From: Pseudevernia furfuracea
Taxonomy: Eukaryota; Ascomycota; Lecanoromycetes; Lecanorales; Parmeliaceae
Assembly (NCBI GenBank): GCA_022315425.1
Contig: JAIUPT010000040.1
Location: 310,001-374,000 of the forward strand
Direction of reading: 5' to 3'
DNA: 64,000 nt
Shown here: positions 45,186 through 56,499 of the stretch, piece by piece
How the letters are laid out: each line of letters opens with the position of its first letter
Position numbering within the stretch: the first letter of the stretch is position 1
Notes under the pieces: generated by a model
What the model saw: only the letters and a program-made list of their open reading frames with translations
The model's database searches: none
What the model was told of the DNA's origin: nothing
Program-made: the position numbers and the translations under genes

Positions 45186-45575
45186 CAGAGTCTGTATGTA
45201 TGTAAGTGAATACGTACGTAACTAAAGTATCCTAAGGAAAAGAATGTCAAAACATCGGCTTTGAAGCCACGAAATGGATATTTCAAATGTCGATGTTGCT
45301 GCTAAGCGGAGTAGGTAGCATTGTTTGGACCGAAGCCGAAGTCGAGACATGGGACTTCGGCCCTGATCCTGTGTGTCTCAAAGTACCTAACTTACAGACA
45401 GGGGAGGTTGCTCGACTGACGAATCGGGGGGCCTTGCAATCGGTCATCACATAGGATCATAACCCATGGTTTGCCTAGTTTAACCCGTCATGGACCCGGA
45501 ATCCAAATATGGACACGAGCATATTTAAAAAAAAAAGTCGTCCCTCTCGTCATGATTCTTATACTTACTACACAT

Positions 45576-47469
45576 TCAAAGCTTCGATGCCTTCCTTGTC
45601 TTCTTCTCCTTCCCACTGGCCTGCCACCCGAACTCCAATTTCTGCCCCTTCCCCGCTTCGACAATCACATTAACAACGCACACCCTCCCCTCCCCAAACC
45701 CCTCTCTCGTCGCCTTCTCCAACTCCTCCGGCGTCCGGACCAAATATCCGACACCACCGCACGCCTCCGCAATCTTCTCATAGCCCACTTCCCAGCCGAG
45801 CGATGTGCTACGTAGCCCGCCTTCATGCTTCCCCTCCAGCGTCTTCCCCTGCAGCTCCAACCAGGATTCGGCGTCGTCGCTGTCGCCGTGATAGACGCCG
45901 CCGTTGTTGATGACGAAGATCAGGATGTCCATGCCGTAGCGGGCCATGGTTTCGACTTCCATCGCCGAGAAGCCGAATGCGGAATCTCCTTCTAGACACA
46001 CCACTTTTTTCCTCCCCTGGGGCCCGCTCCGTCCTTCTGCTGCTGAGCCATTGTAGGCGGCGTGTGCAGCAATCGCGTAGCCCAGTCCTACGCCCATTGT
46101 AGCGTAGGTACCAGCGTCAAGACGTAATCGTGGGTGAGAGACGGGGAAGATAGAGCGGGAGATATCCATGGTATTCGCACCTTCGGAGACGTATACGATT
46201 CCTGCATCGTCAGGCGGAGAGAGGGAGTGGAGGGTTCGTTCGATGATGGTGAAGGCGTGGGCGTAGGTCATTGGTATTCTCGAGTTTGACGCTTTTGAGG
46301 CGGCGGTGGCTTCATTCTTTGTTTTTGCAGCAGAAAGATGTTGTATGTAGGTGGTGGAGGTTGGGTAGGTCCAGGTACCGAGTGAGGAGGTGAGTTGGGA
46401 TACCACGATACCGATGTCGCCAATGGTACCGAGTTCAGAACTGCCGGAATTCCTCCCTATTTCCTCTGCCGAGATATCCACCTGAATGAATTGAGCAGCA
46501 GGGTTCCACTTGGGGGCATCGCCGAAATGTAGGATCCAATTTAGGCGGGCTCCTAGTATCAATACCACATCTGCTTCTTTGAGTGCAGTACTTCGTGCGC
46601 TGGCTGTATTGGCGGAGTGGGAATCGGCAACGACGCCTTTACCCATTGGTGTAGGGAGGAAAGGGAGGTGTGTCTTGTCGATGAGATCTCTTATCACGCC
46701 TTCTGCTCTTGCATACGCAGCGCCTTTGCCAATAACGACCAACGGCGCTTTCGCCGACTTGATTAATTGAGTAATCTTGAATAACCTAGCTTCCTCCACT
46801 CCACCCTTCGGAGCATCAGGAACGGGTGCACCTTCTGCCACTACTTCCGCATCCTCTACAACGCCCTTGATCAAATCTGCAGGTAGATCTACGAAGCCTG
46901 TGCCTGGTCGCCCATACCATGATGTTCGATATGTATTCTGTATGATATCTGGTATTGAATCGAGAGATGGAGGGCGCAGAGCCAGCTTAGTGTGAGGTGT
47001 GAGAAGGGAAATGGCATCAAGTTCTTGGAAGGCGCCGCGAGAGACGAGGTTGGCTTCTGAAGAACCGGCGAGGAGAAGGAGGGGGAAGGCATTTACGTTC
47101 GCGTTGCCAATCTATGTACGTCTCATTAGTCCATGAGGGCTCTAGAAGAAGCAATGGTTCACGCGTGAAGATGGGTAGACTGTAATCGCATTGACAGCTA
47201 CCCATGGGTGTACATACACCAGCCATGCCATGTAAAACGCCCGGCCCTCCTACCACAAGACATACTCCCGGCCTCCCCGTCAGGTAGCCATAGGCGCTCG
47301 CTGCATAGCCTGCGGCCTGCTCGTTCCTAAAACCAATGAAACGGATCCCTAGATTGATAGCTTCCTCCGCTATCTCGACAACAGGTATACCCACAATGCC
47401 GAAGACGACTGTGACACCCAGATCTCGCAGACTTCTGGCAATAATATGCGCACCTGTTGGAGGTGCCAT
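45576..47469 (-). CDS. 2-hydroxyacyl-CoA lyase, peroxisomal (HACL-type ThDP enzyme)
   Basis: The enzyme cleaves 2-hydroxyacyl-CoA to formyl-CoA and a fatty aldehyde in alpha-oxidation. Exons on the minus strand are 47469-47218 and 47111-45576, with intron GTATGT..ATAG (595 aa). Glu50 in GFRNEQAAGYAASAYGYLTG is the cofactor-activating glutamate. The ThDP motif is GDSAFGFSAME (Gly459 onward) with Asn486-Asn487 in FVINNGG. The C-terminus is KASKL, a type-1 peroxisomal targeting signal (SKL). The middle domain starts at LIKSAKAPLVVIGKGAAYA. Oxalyl-CoA decarboxylase is a related alternative, but the SKL signal and overall pattern favour HACL. It converges on the P450-2/retroelement region and is divergent from the next gene, 310 bp away. 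Confidence 0.9.
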
Positions 47470-47779
47470 AATACCGTGGTAAAGGCGAAGTGAAAGAGAA
47501 GGTCGGCTTTACGCCGCCGACCATTCTGATGCTGCTTTTGGACGGCAGTTGAGCGCTGGGTAGCAAGAGTGAAAGGCAAGTGGGGCTTCTTTACGTCACT
47601 ATCAAGGAACACAACCCAACGAACACGAAAAACTGATAGCTTCGGCAGTTGTTTTGACGAAATCTTGCGGACTGATACCCATCTGATACTCTACACACTG
47701 CGCCTATAGATCCAGAAGTGCCAGATTGCAAGGAGTCTCACTCAAAACACTCAATTAATCAAGCTCAATCCTATCCCAA
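47470..47779. promoter_or_regulatory. Divergent promoter region, HACL / hydrophilic protein
   Basis: These 310 bp lie between two divergent start codons. No specific site is recognised. Confidence 0.45.
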
Positions 47780-48415
47780 ATGGACCCTCAAGCACCATCG
47801 CAGCCCTCAATCGACACGGCGTACGACAACCCCGACAATCCCGCTGACCAGACCGATTCCGAAAGGAAGGATGCTACCTCCATGGGCGCATCCCAGCAAC
47901 GCTCGGACACCACCTATGAACGTCGCGAACCAAATGACACAGTTGGCGATAGAGAGAGTGCGTCGCAGAGCGAAGCCATGCCGAGTAGCCTAGGCTATGG
48001 AGCACAGGACTCTAGCGGTGATGCGGGCGACAGTGTGGGTGTCATACTCCAGGTTCTGCTTTTTGATTTGAGTGACACACAGCTAATCAGATGATGCGTA
48101 CAGATGGGAGGCCCCGTATCTAATCAAGAAGGCGAGCAAATGCGCGCAGCTGGTGATGGTGATATAGCAGTCGCACAGGAGGGTAAACACGGGTTCGGCG
48201 AGCAGAAGAGCCTTACATCTGACCTGGATCGCAAGAAGGCGGAGCAGGCGGAGATCAAGGATGATAGGAGAGGTGAAGGAGGCGGTGGAGGAGGCGGTGT
48301 AGATGTTCAAGGCGCGCTGGGCGGTGGAAATAAAGGGTTCGTTGGTGGTGGAGGCGAGACGGGCCAGGATAGTGAAAGAGGAGGTGGCATGCAAAGCAGC
48401 CATACTGATGTATGA
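47780..48415 (+). CDS. Small hydrophilic conserved fungal protein
   Basis: I recognise no function. Exons are 47780-48052 and 48104-48415 (194 aa), with a 51-nt intron (donor GTTCTG, branch GCTAAT, acceptor TACAG) that keeps the frame. The protein is highly polar and probably disordered. It has GYGAQDSSG in the middle, then a charged segment LTSDLDRKKAEQAEIKDDRR, a Gly-rich run and GVDVQGALGGGNKGF. The block DLDRKKAEQA followed by DVxGxLG looks like a conserved core and argues that this is a real gene. It has no signal peptide or membrane segment. Confidence 0.7.
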
Positions 48416-48461
48416 GGCCTTGAACACCTGTGGTCGAAGAAAGCAGCGTTAGGGAAGTGGA

Positions 48462-50550
48462 TTATTGATAGCTGTCGTCCAGAAGATAGGGCATTCTTGC
48501 TTCGATATCGAGGATCATTTGGCCGAACATACCATTAGCCCAGCCAAACCTGCGACAGTCGTCAATCCACCGGCAATACAAAAATCAAAAGGGACTATCC
48601 AGAACTCACCATGACCGAGTATAGTCATTTTCGCTGTGTGACTCAACGCTCTCGTGTATGAGACCTATGTAAGCTTAGCTTTAAATACTAGAACAGTCTG
48701 CAGTACCTGCTGCCAACTTACCAAGTCCGCCTGTAGTGCCCAAGATGGTTCTCAACTCGTCCCTCTGTTCGTCCCCATTTACATCCCCACTAGTCAAGAT
48801 GCGCACGATACTAGCTAGAGGCCATGCTTTAGTGGGCCCCATATGCGGTCCCCCAACTGCGTTGAAGACATTCCCAAACGCCCAGTACGGGTTGGCCTCA
48901 CTGAGGACGAATAGCCTTGTGTTCATGTAGACTTCGTCGTGCGGGCTAACGTAGCCCATCATGGACGCTGACAGCAGACTTGGGAGGTTGGCATCGTCCA
49001 TGATATTCTGACGTGGATGTAAGCATGGAGCATGGAGCATTTCGAACTCTGGGGAGACAAACCTGGCTACCATAACCATCGACCTCGAAAGCAAACATTG
49101 CACCAAGGAGTGGATGTGACACTATGCCGTACTTTGTGATTCCTGCGCGTATTTCGGAAGCCATGCTTCGCATCTTCGATTCCAGATCTCTGCTTCTCTG
49201 CGTGTCCAACTTTTGCATTATGAGAGCAGCCTCTTCGAGGTACCGTGCGAACATCATGTTGGAGGGTATTAGATACTGGAAGATAGTAGCATCTGTGGGT
49301 TCTGTCAATCGCCGCGCTTCCTACTGCTGGTGAAAATTGGGCAAATCACCATCTGAAGGCCGAAAGGTTGAGCGCACCATACCCGTGTAGATGACAGGGT
49401 TTCCTATACCATTATTTGAAGTCGTCTCTGTAGCCCTATCGGTCTTGCCTTTCATGGTGTACCCGCTGGGTGCGATGTACCCTACGGATGTCAGCTATAG
49501 GTAGGGACCACCAGAACGTGCTCCTCATACCATTTGGTGCATACGTCGCGGTCCGCATGGCTTCCGCAGCTGACAAGATTACTCCAACTGTATCCATCCA
49601 TCGATACTTCTCAAATGGTCCGATATCTCTAGTAGCGTTGTAGTAATCGGACGAAATCTGTAAGAACGAGGCTAGGGAGTCCAACTCCCATTTGCAGTCG
49701 AATGTCGTTTTCTGATCATAACCCAGTTTCCCAAACATATGTACCGTATTCATCGTATATGCACTATTAGATTCAACCTCAACGCCCGACTCCGGTGGCG
49801 GTTGGAAGGCATGGCAGTAGGGGGTAATTTTGATGTAACGAGACTGTACGTTAATCACACCGCGGAACAGCGCGGCCAAGGAGTTGGGATCCTCAGACGC
49901 TTGGAGGACCGGTAGGTAAGACAGGATTTGATTTGCAGAATCGCGTAGCCACATTGCATTTCTAGAAGAGAGTCAGCCAGTGAGTGGAAAGACGAAGGAC
50001 CCGCATACATATCGCCCGTTATAACAAAAGCCAGATCCTCGTCCGTTGATGCATCCTTCTGCTCATCTTTCCATGCAAAGCCCTTCCATTTGACAGCAGT
50101 ATCAAGTGTATTCGGAAATGCATTCTCGAAAAGGCGGAACAGATCGGGGTCCGCAATCTTAGGTCGTAGGCGTTCAATAGCATCCTCGACTTCCTGCGAA
50201 TAGAAGGTACGGCATTCCTTTGAGGGTCTCTGAAAGGGCAATTGGTATCGCCCTTCAGATAGATCTTTTCCATCACGCTGTTTCGACCACACTGTATAGT
50301 GAGGACATTGCTGCTCGAGGATAGGAAGAGGAAGTGAATTGACAGAGCACAAAAGGCCACTCCAAACAGCAACAAGAAGACATGCGGTAGCGTAGCAGCA
50401 ATATTGCCGAGAATTGTCAACCTTGGTACTTGTACCAGCCATAAGGTTAGATTTTGCGCCGAAGGTCCACGCATGGCGTGAGCCGTGAACTTGTGGGACT
50501 CTTGATACGAGTATGTGTTGGGGACGGGGGCTACCCAGTAGTGTCTCCAT
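48462..50550 (-). CDS. GH125 exo-alpha-1,6-mannosidase family protein (Mug157-like)
   Basis: Glycoside hydrolase family 125 removes alpha-1,6-linked mannose; fungal members are often Golgi or secretory membrane proteins. Exons on the minus strand are 50550-50009, 49961-49531, 49481-49350, 49292-49063, 49007-48722, 48664-48610 and 48549-48462 (587 aa, six introns of 47-60 nt). A membrane anchor lies near residues 51-70 (CCYATACLLVAVWSGLLC). The conserved active-site block DINAMWLRDSANQILSY holds Asp188, the expected general acid. Other family motifs are KYRWMDTVGVILSAAEAMR, PSNMMFARYLEE and NPYWAFGNVFNAVGGPHMG. The C-terminus carries RSWFGWANGMFGQMI. An internal Met (residue 37) just before the anchor could be the true start. 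Confidence 0.9.
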
Positions 50551-50817
50551 CTTAATGTTCTAGTGTTCTTCGCACAGTGCACTAACTACTCTATGATTTA
50601 ATTTATTAACATCGCCTACAGATTTGTATCGCTCTACTCCGTACATCAGACGGTGTGTCTAATCATCATTGTCAAAGCGCATCTATCGACTGATTTTGTT
50701 ATTACATATCATAAGATTCATAACCCTCCTAATTCCATACCTAGTGTCTTCGCAACGAGCCAAGTATCATGCACATGTGACAGCCTAACCACCGAGTGGT
50801 GCCCATTGCTATAGGCA

Positions 50818-52044
50818 TTAGCAAACACGGAGCATCTCAGTTGCCTGAGTGATATCCTCGACTGACGGTGCCTTAATTACGAACCAACCCAGGGTTGGGA
50901 ACCCGATACCTGCAGCCCATAAGGATCCCTCTTGGATACATGGGTCGATGCCCAGGTCAATACCTAAGCAAATAGCCTTCAGCTGCTGCCTCAAATCCTT
51001 ATCAAAGCGTTCTTGAATCCATGACCGGGCTATCATGAGGTCGTAATCCACTGTCTTTTCACACAGCTGCACTGCATTCTCGAAACCATAATAAAAGATG
51101 CATTCCAAGAGCAATTTGGCCATTAATTCTGATGTCAAGTTCTGATAGGCCTCGTCGGTCTGTACTGACGTCGCGATTTGGCAATAAAATGATGCAATGT
51201 TTGCCAATTGCAATCTTATTGACATGCGATATATCAAGAATCGTAGGGTCGCTCTCATCAAGCGTTGAAGGGTTCGCGGCTCATGCTGGAATAATTTGAG
51301 TCGCTTTTCAACTCTCGCGGGCATATCGGCCAGCTCCTCCACTTCGCCACCAACTGTTGATTCCCTCCATGACATCCTGGAAAAGCACAATAACATTGCC
51401 TTAGCCAATCCTTCGTTCATAGAGGGTATCCTCATATGCGAAACTCTGTAAAGATTCTGCGCTTCGCGTTCCACGTGACACTTCAGGGCATCCAAGTAAT
51501 AGAGATACCGCCATCCGCCATACCATTCCAACAAGCGCAAAACAAGACCGGCAGCTTTATAATTGCTGGAGGCTGCGACCTGCTCTCGCCAATTGAACGT
51601 GAACACGACGTCTCTGAGACGCTGGACTTGCTCGGAAGTCCGATTCTTACCCAGTGTTGACCCATCGAATCCGGGCAAGTCTCCAAACCATCCAGAGAAC
51701 TCTGGAAATTGGCAAATTTGCATCCGCTTGAAGATCCATGTTTGGTGCTCTTTAAAAATCTCGTTCGTGAACTTATCGGCCTGGATCAGGTTCTCGAGGT
51801 CGGGGCTCCTGGTATGACACATCACGAGCACAATTATTTCGATAGGCAATGTCCCGAACATGGAGGGTCTTGGCTTCCTGCGCTGCATTCTCTTCCTGGC
51901 CTGCATTCTGGCTCGTCGAAGTCCTCGGTAAGGCATCCATGAGCGTTTGTTCTTCCTCGCCTTTCTAGCTCGGGATTTGGCCCTGTGTCGGCGGCCTCGT
52001 GAAGCTCCCAAGTGCGCAGCCAAGTCGTGGGAAGGAACCGCCAT
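50818..52044 (-). CDS. F-box-like domain protein
   Basis: This single-exon gene encodes 408 aa. The N-terminal 60 residues are very basic (RGRRHRAKSRARKARKNKR), possibly a nuclear or nucleolar signal. An F-box-like motif follows at about 63-100 (FGTLPIEIIVLVMCHTRSPD), which would bind Skp1 and recruit targets for ubiquitination. The remaining 300 residues are helical with no leucine-rich or WD repeats seen. Such single-exon F-box-like proteins of unknown targets are frequent in filamentous fungi. The neighbours are unrelated. Confidence 0.75.
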   Translation of the reverse strand: MAVPSHDLAAHLGASRGRRHRAKSRARKARKNKRSWMPYRGLRRARMQARKRMQRRKPRPSMFGTLPIEIIVLVMCHTRSPDLENLIQADKFTNEIFKEHQTWIFKRMQICQFPEFSGWFGDLPGFDGSTLGKNRTSEQVQRLRDVVFTFNWREQVAASSNYKAAGLVLRLLEWYGGWRYLYYLDALKCHVEREAQNLYRVSHMRIPSMNEGLAKAMLLCFSRMSWRESTVGGEVEELADMPARVEKRLKLFQHEPRTLQRLMRATLRFLIYRMSIRLQLANIASFYCQIATSVQTDEAYQNLTSELMAKLLLECIFYYGFENAVQLCEKTVDYDLMIARSWIQERFDKDLRQQLKAICLGIDLGIDPCIQEGSLWAAGIGFPTLGWFVIKAPSVEDITQATEMLRVC

Positions 52045-53467
52045 AACAGATTGCGTCGCGCCAGAGAGTGTAATAATGGGCTACAAGATTTGCGGACTCT
52101 CAAAGTCAATTAAGCGAACCGATGGAAAATCCCCAAAATATAAGGTATATTCCCTCAAAATATCCACCGTATCTGCCTAAGCTTTTCCATATTGGAATTC
52201 TCGGGCGGAGCGGACGCGGATCACGACCGTTGAACGCACCCCAATTGCCGAATATTCGACTTCTATTTTCTATCCATTCAGCATGTACTGTCAGACTTTG
52301 ATTCATGCTCAATATAGACAGACAGAGTCACCAAACAAAAGGCATTATTCGGAAATCACTAAATCTACAGTCCGGCCTTAGGGAACGTGGCCGAAAAAGT
52401 GCTCACGATACTCTGTTCTTCAAGCATCAATGAGGTAAAGCTGAACGCCGATACCAGCCACGAAGAACTTCGCCAGCGCATATCTGTCGCAAGATGAGCC
52501 AAGGATACGTACGTCTCAAAAAAATTAACTTGATGCAATTGGATCTTACACCACCGCTGCTCTTTATTCTGCAGCTGGACTAGAAGCCTTCCCCAGATCT
52601 TCGCGGCCACCGGGACAAGTGGCATTCAAACAACGCAGCTACCGCTAGACGGCGCAATGCGAAATTCCGAGCCCGATAGTCACGTCATGGTGCTTGCGCG
52701 CGCCGACGCATGTGGCGCGTAATGTAACCCAGAAGGAGCGGGCGATATCTGAAGATGTGAAACGGGATATGGATTGCTTGTTGCGGAGGGCGGCAGAGGA
52801 GCCGGAGAGGAGGGGTGAGGTTGAAGAGGGAGTGGAGTAGCTGCTTGGACTGTAAGAGCGGATAACGAGGAAAGGGATGATGGAAACGCGGGAAGAGGAC
52901 GAAAGGGGAGGACTGAGGGCTGGGACCGGCAATGTCGAAGATCGCAGAGGCGCTTTACCTTTGCTGAGGAAGATGCAAGTTACCACCGCTTCAATCACAG
53001 CCGGACAGTTGCTTTCACGGGCTGCTGGCTGTGGCACTGATTATGAAGTGGTACTGGCGATTCTCTGACTGCCTTCAGTAGGTGAGATTCTCTATTCAAG
53101 AAAGGCCATCTCATTTCAGTCCACATTCAGAGTCTTCACTCGCGCATCACTCAGCTGCTGTAGCTGTGGACTGCTTTGTAGCCTACGATTTGCGTATCGC
53201 GAGATGCGAGACTTGTAGTACTTGCATTTCGCTTGGTTTTCTGAATCCCAAGGTCTTTCATTATGTGAATGCTTGACTCGCCGGATGCCGGCGATCCTCA
53301 AGCTTCAAAGCCTGCATCTTGCATGTTATTGCTGAATACGTTTACAAGAGTAGTCCTTCAATTAAATTCATTTCCTCAACCGAAATTTCACTCTTTCACC
53401 ATTTACTCACTACCAAATACATCTAGGCAATACCCACCAATTGCCTTTGCCAATCCAGTTCTTGATA
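52045..53467. other. Gene-poor stretch with unassigned frames
   Basis: No confident gene lies in these 1.4 kb. A minus-strand frame (52365-52625, 86 aa) and a charged plus-strand frame near 52715-52850 (reading QKERAISEDVKRDMD) look mildly coding but have no recognisable family or clean ends. They could be relics. Confidence 0.4.
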
Positions 53468-53839
53468 ATGGCAACCAATGCAAAGGACGATGAATCAGAC
53501 GTCGGCGAGATCTCCGGTGGGGAAGAACCGGAAGTTGAGTTCACAGATAGAGACGGGCTTAGAGAGCTACATGCTGACGAAGCACCACAGTTGGTGGGAA
53601 CGGATTCTTCCGACAAGGAATCTGATGAATCAAGAGACGAAACGGTACTTAGTGAAACACATGGATCGTATCCCGCGGAGTGTGACGCCGCGTGCAATAA
53701 TGACTTCAACATAGATTGCAAATCGCTGCATGTTCAAGTATCGCGATTCAAAATGTTCAAGTATGGCCCAAACGAGAGAATTTGTAAAACACTGCTCCAT
53801 CGGAACTTCCCGAAGTTCGGAGAGTTGGTACTTGACTGA
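53468..53839 (+). CDS. Hypothetical acidic protein, possibly a relic
   Basis: From ATG 53468 the frame gives 123 aa beginning MATNAKDDESDVGEISGGEE. It is strongly acidic for 60 residues and then has CDAACNNDFNIDC and a basic end. Further short frames continue to about 54540 in other phases (for example DILPCDEVFCARDLNEFNEM near 54045), so this may be the first exon of a longer or broken gene. No family is recognised. Confidence 0.3.
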   Translation: MATNAKDDESDVGEISGGEEPEVEFTDRDGLRELHADEAPQLVGTDSSDKESDESRDETVLSETHGSYPAECDAACNNDFNIDCKSLHVQVSRFKMFKYGPNERICKTLLHRNFPKFGELVLD

Positions 53840-56499
53840 TCCTCAACAACGAACATGTCGAGCGCGAAAGAGGGACGTCGTGTTCCCTGGAGCATCACAA
53901 CGGATTCTCGAGCGCGAAAGCCATACGATCATACAGGAAAGCGACACGCAGCTTGCACGCAAATGATAATCTTGGGGTTGCGACATTCGCAAATGGGAAA
54001 AGCCGTGTCCAAACAAACGTCGGCGGGAACAGGGCCGGTACCACGGTAGATATTTTGCCCTGCGATGAAGTGTTTTGTGCCAGGGATCTGAACGAGTTTA
54101 ATGAAATGTATGTAGGAAAGTACGCAAAAGGAGCTCCCCGATGGCCTTTGAGTAATGATGGGGCACCAGATCTCGTGGGTAGCAAGGTGATGTAGAATCT
54201 ATCTAGGAGCCTGCTGCCCGCCTGCTGCAGGATGACTATATCCCACCAAGCCACTAAGCTATATACGGTCTAGCTGCCAAAGGCTTCAACGCTCCTTCCA
54301 ACTCTTTGGGACCAGATACAGTTCTCGCCACCCGACGGACCGACCCACTAGACCTTGCGTTTGCGAGGAACACATATCGAAGACAGCAAAAAGATACTTT
54401 CGCATGGGTGAAAATGCAGACAACTTGTACAACGCGCAATCTGATCCGGTTCTGCAAAGTACACGAAGCAGAGCCCCGAGAAGCATACCGTGAAGAAGGA
54501 AGAACAACATGTACCCGCCGCAACGTTGATCTCACAAGGTGACAATGCCGTTCAAGTTTTCAGACCAAAAGTCGAGAAGCTCCAACGACACTTCTGACGC
54601 AGGGCGAATGCTCGCTGGCGCGTATGTGCGAACATCAACATCATCAATCACAAGTTCTTCCAGCGAGATTGGAAAGGGGTTCGAAGGATGTTGCAGCGGT
54701 TACGCCCTTGCTTGAGAGAACATTGTGGGGGACCTCGACTTAAAGGCCTCGTTGAGAATGCAGTGCTGGATTTTTGGTGTTGTAGAGGTTTCATTGTTCA
54801 GCAGTTAGGCTCAGTGCGGAGGTCGACACGGCTGGCGGAGCGTGAAGTAGCGACATACGCCGGTAAGTTCAGCAGAGGGCTCTGACAGCTCGGGCGAGAG
54901 AGATTGTTCTCCCTGGCAATGATAAGCTCTTTGAAATCCCATAAGTGAGCATAAGGACGGCTAATTCATCAGGCGCGTTGAGATTCCCTGAAGGCGAGTG
55001 AGCTGATGTAGATGTCGTGTTGTATGAAGTAGTTCCTCTCGATAGCTGAAAGGATTCTACCGTACGCACACCGAGATCTTTCTGTCCTTGAAACTCTGGC
55101 TTGAGAGATTCCGTGGTCAGCACGATCGGATTCTTCAGTCATCCGAAGGTGTGCTTCAGATACTGCTTTCATTGATAAATTTCCCTCATGAGAGGTGGAG
55201 AAATTGCAGCACATAGGAATATAACCTGCCACAATGACAGCCCAGAACCAGCGAATGTTGTATTGGTGTCGATCGAAATGAAGTAGAAGAATTGTATGTG
55301 TTGTTATGCCTTCTTGATAACTGATAGGCTCTGGCGATTTCTTCGGATTTCTACTATGGAAGATGATCCCTATACCGTAAGAAGAGCTCTTTTAACACCT
55401 CTGGTAGATGTTTTGCGATGACGGTAGAGATTGGAAAGTCCAGCCGGAGTGAATCAGACATAGTGGCAAGTCCGTATGCCCTTCATTTATTGCAGTAAAT
55501 GAAATGATAGCAGTCCCTGTGCCTATCACTTCTTGCTCTAGTAGAAATGACACCAATTGGTGTACCCTTCATTTGTTGTAGTAGCTACAATGATCATATG
55601 ATGCTTACCACAGCAAAGACAGAGAGTGTTAATCAAAGGCATAGTGAGGGGAAAACACAATGAAGAAAAGTGATGTTTGTCTGACGGCTGTGATTCATTC
55701 CGCTAGACTGTTGATGTGATCTATTGTAATCCTAGTGACCGTATTCGTAAAATTCATTACTTGCCATAATTCACTACGCCAATTTTGTGTCAAAAACAGT
55801 TTCAGAGACTCTTAGATAAGACACCCTGTTCCACACCCTTGCTTTGCTTCTTGAAGACTATCACCATAATCTCTACTAGAAAGCGTCATTGGTAGTGCTG
55901 GAGTAGGTCAGCATATTTACAAATATATATCCATACTCTCCAAACAGCCTCGAATTTACAAATATATATCCATTCTCTCCAAAAATCAGTGGCCACAAGG
56001 GACTTGGACGCATCTCAATAGAGCAAAATGCGGAGAAAGCGTGGTATAAAGTATGACAGCAAGAAATGCGGCAAGGTCCATCTTGTACAACGCTCTTGAG
56101 ACATTGGACATTTCAACTGCGGAGTCATCACGATCTCGTTGTCTGCTTGGAGAGAGCCGCTTTTTCCAGACACCAAGCAGCACTGGAAGAAGGCCAACCA
56201 TCGTTACCACATATTCTTTAGCTGTATGTATCCTGTTCTACTGCTCTATCCCCTTGTCCTCTTATCGTGTTGTTCGAGTCTTGAAGCTAATTATCATGCA
56301 GCTCCAACAATAGCGTTGCAATAATGCCCTTTCTTAGAGGGTTTGAAACCTGGAGATCCAGGTCCCAACCAGCACTGAAAGAGAAAAGATCCGAGACACC
56401 AAATCTGGGACTTTTAAGAGGTACCAAAGCGGTCTAGAACACTTTGGCAACACGTTGACCTTCAAATAGCTTCCTCGACCTCGGTCAAAAATGAAAAGT
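53840..56499. other. Gene-poor stretch
   Basis: Only short, unrecognised frames are seen. A 30-bp direct repeat (atttacaaatatatatccat..) occurs at 55915-55944 and 55954-55983. Confidence 0.45.
55915..55983. repeat. Two 30-bp direct repeats, 39-bp period
   Basis: Two nearly identical copies containing TTTACAAATATATATCCAT are seen directly. Confidence 0.9.
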
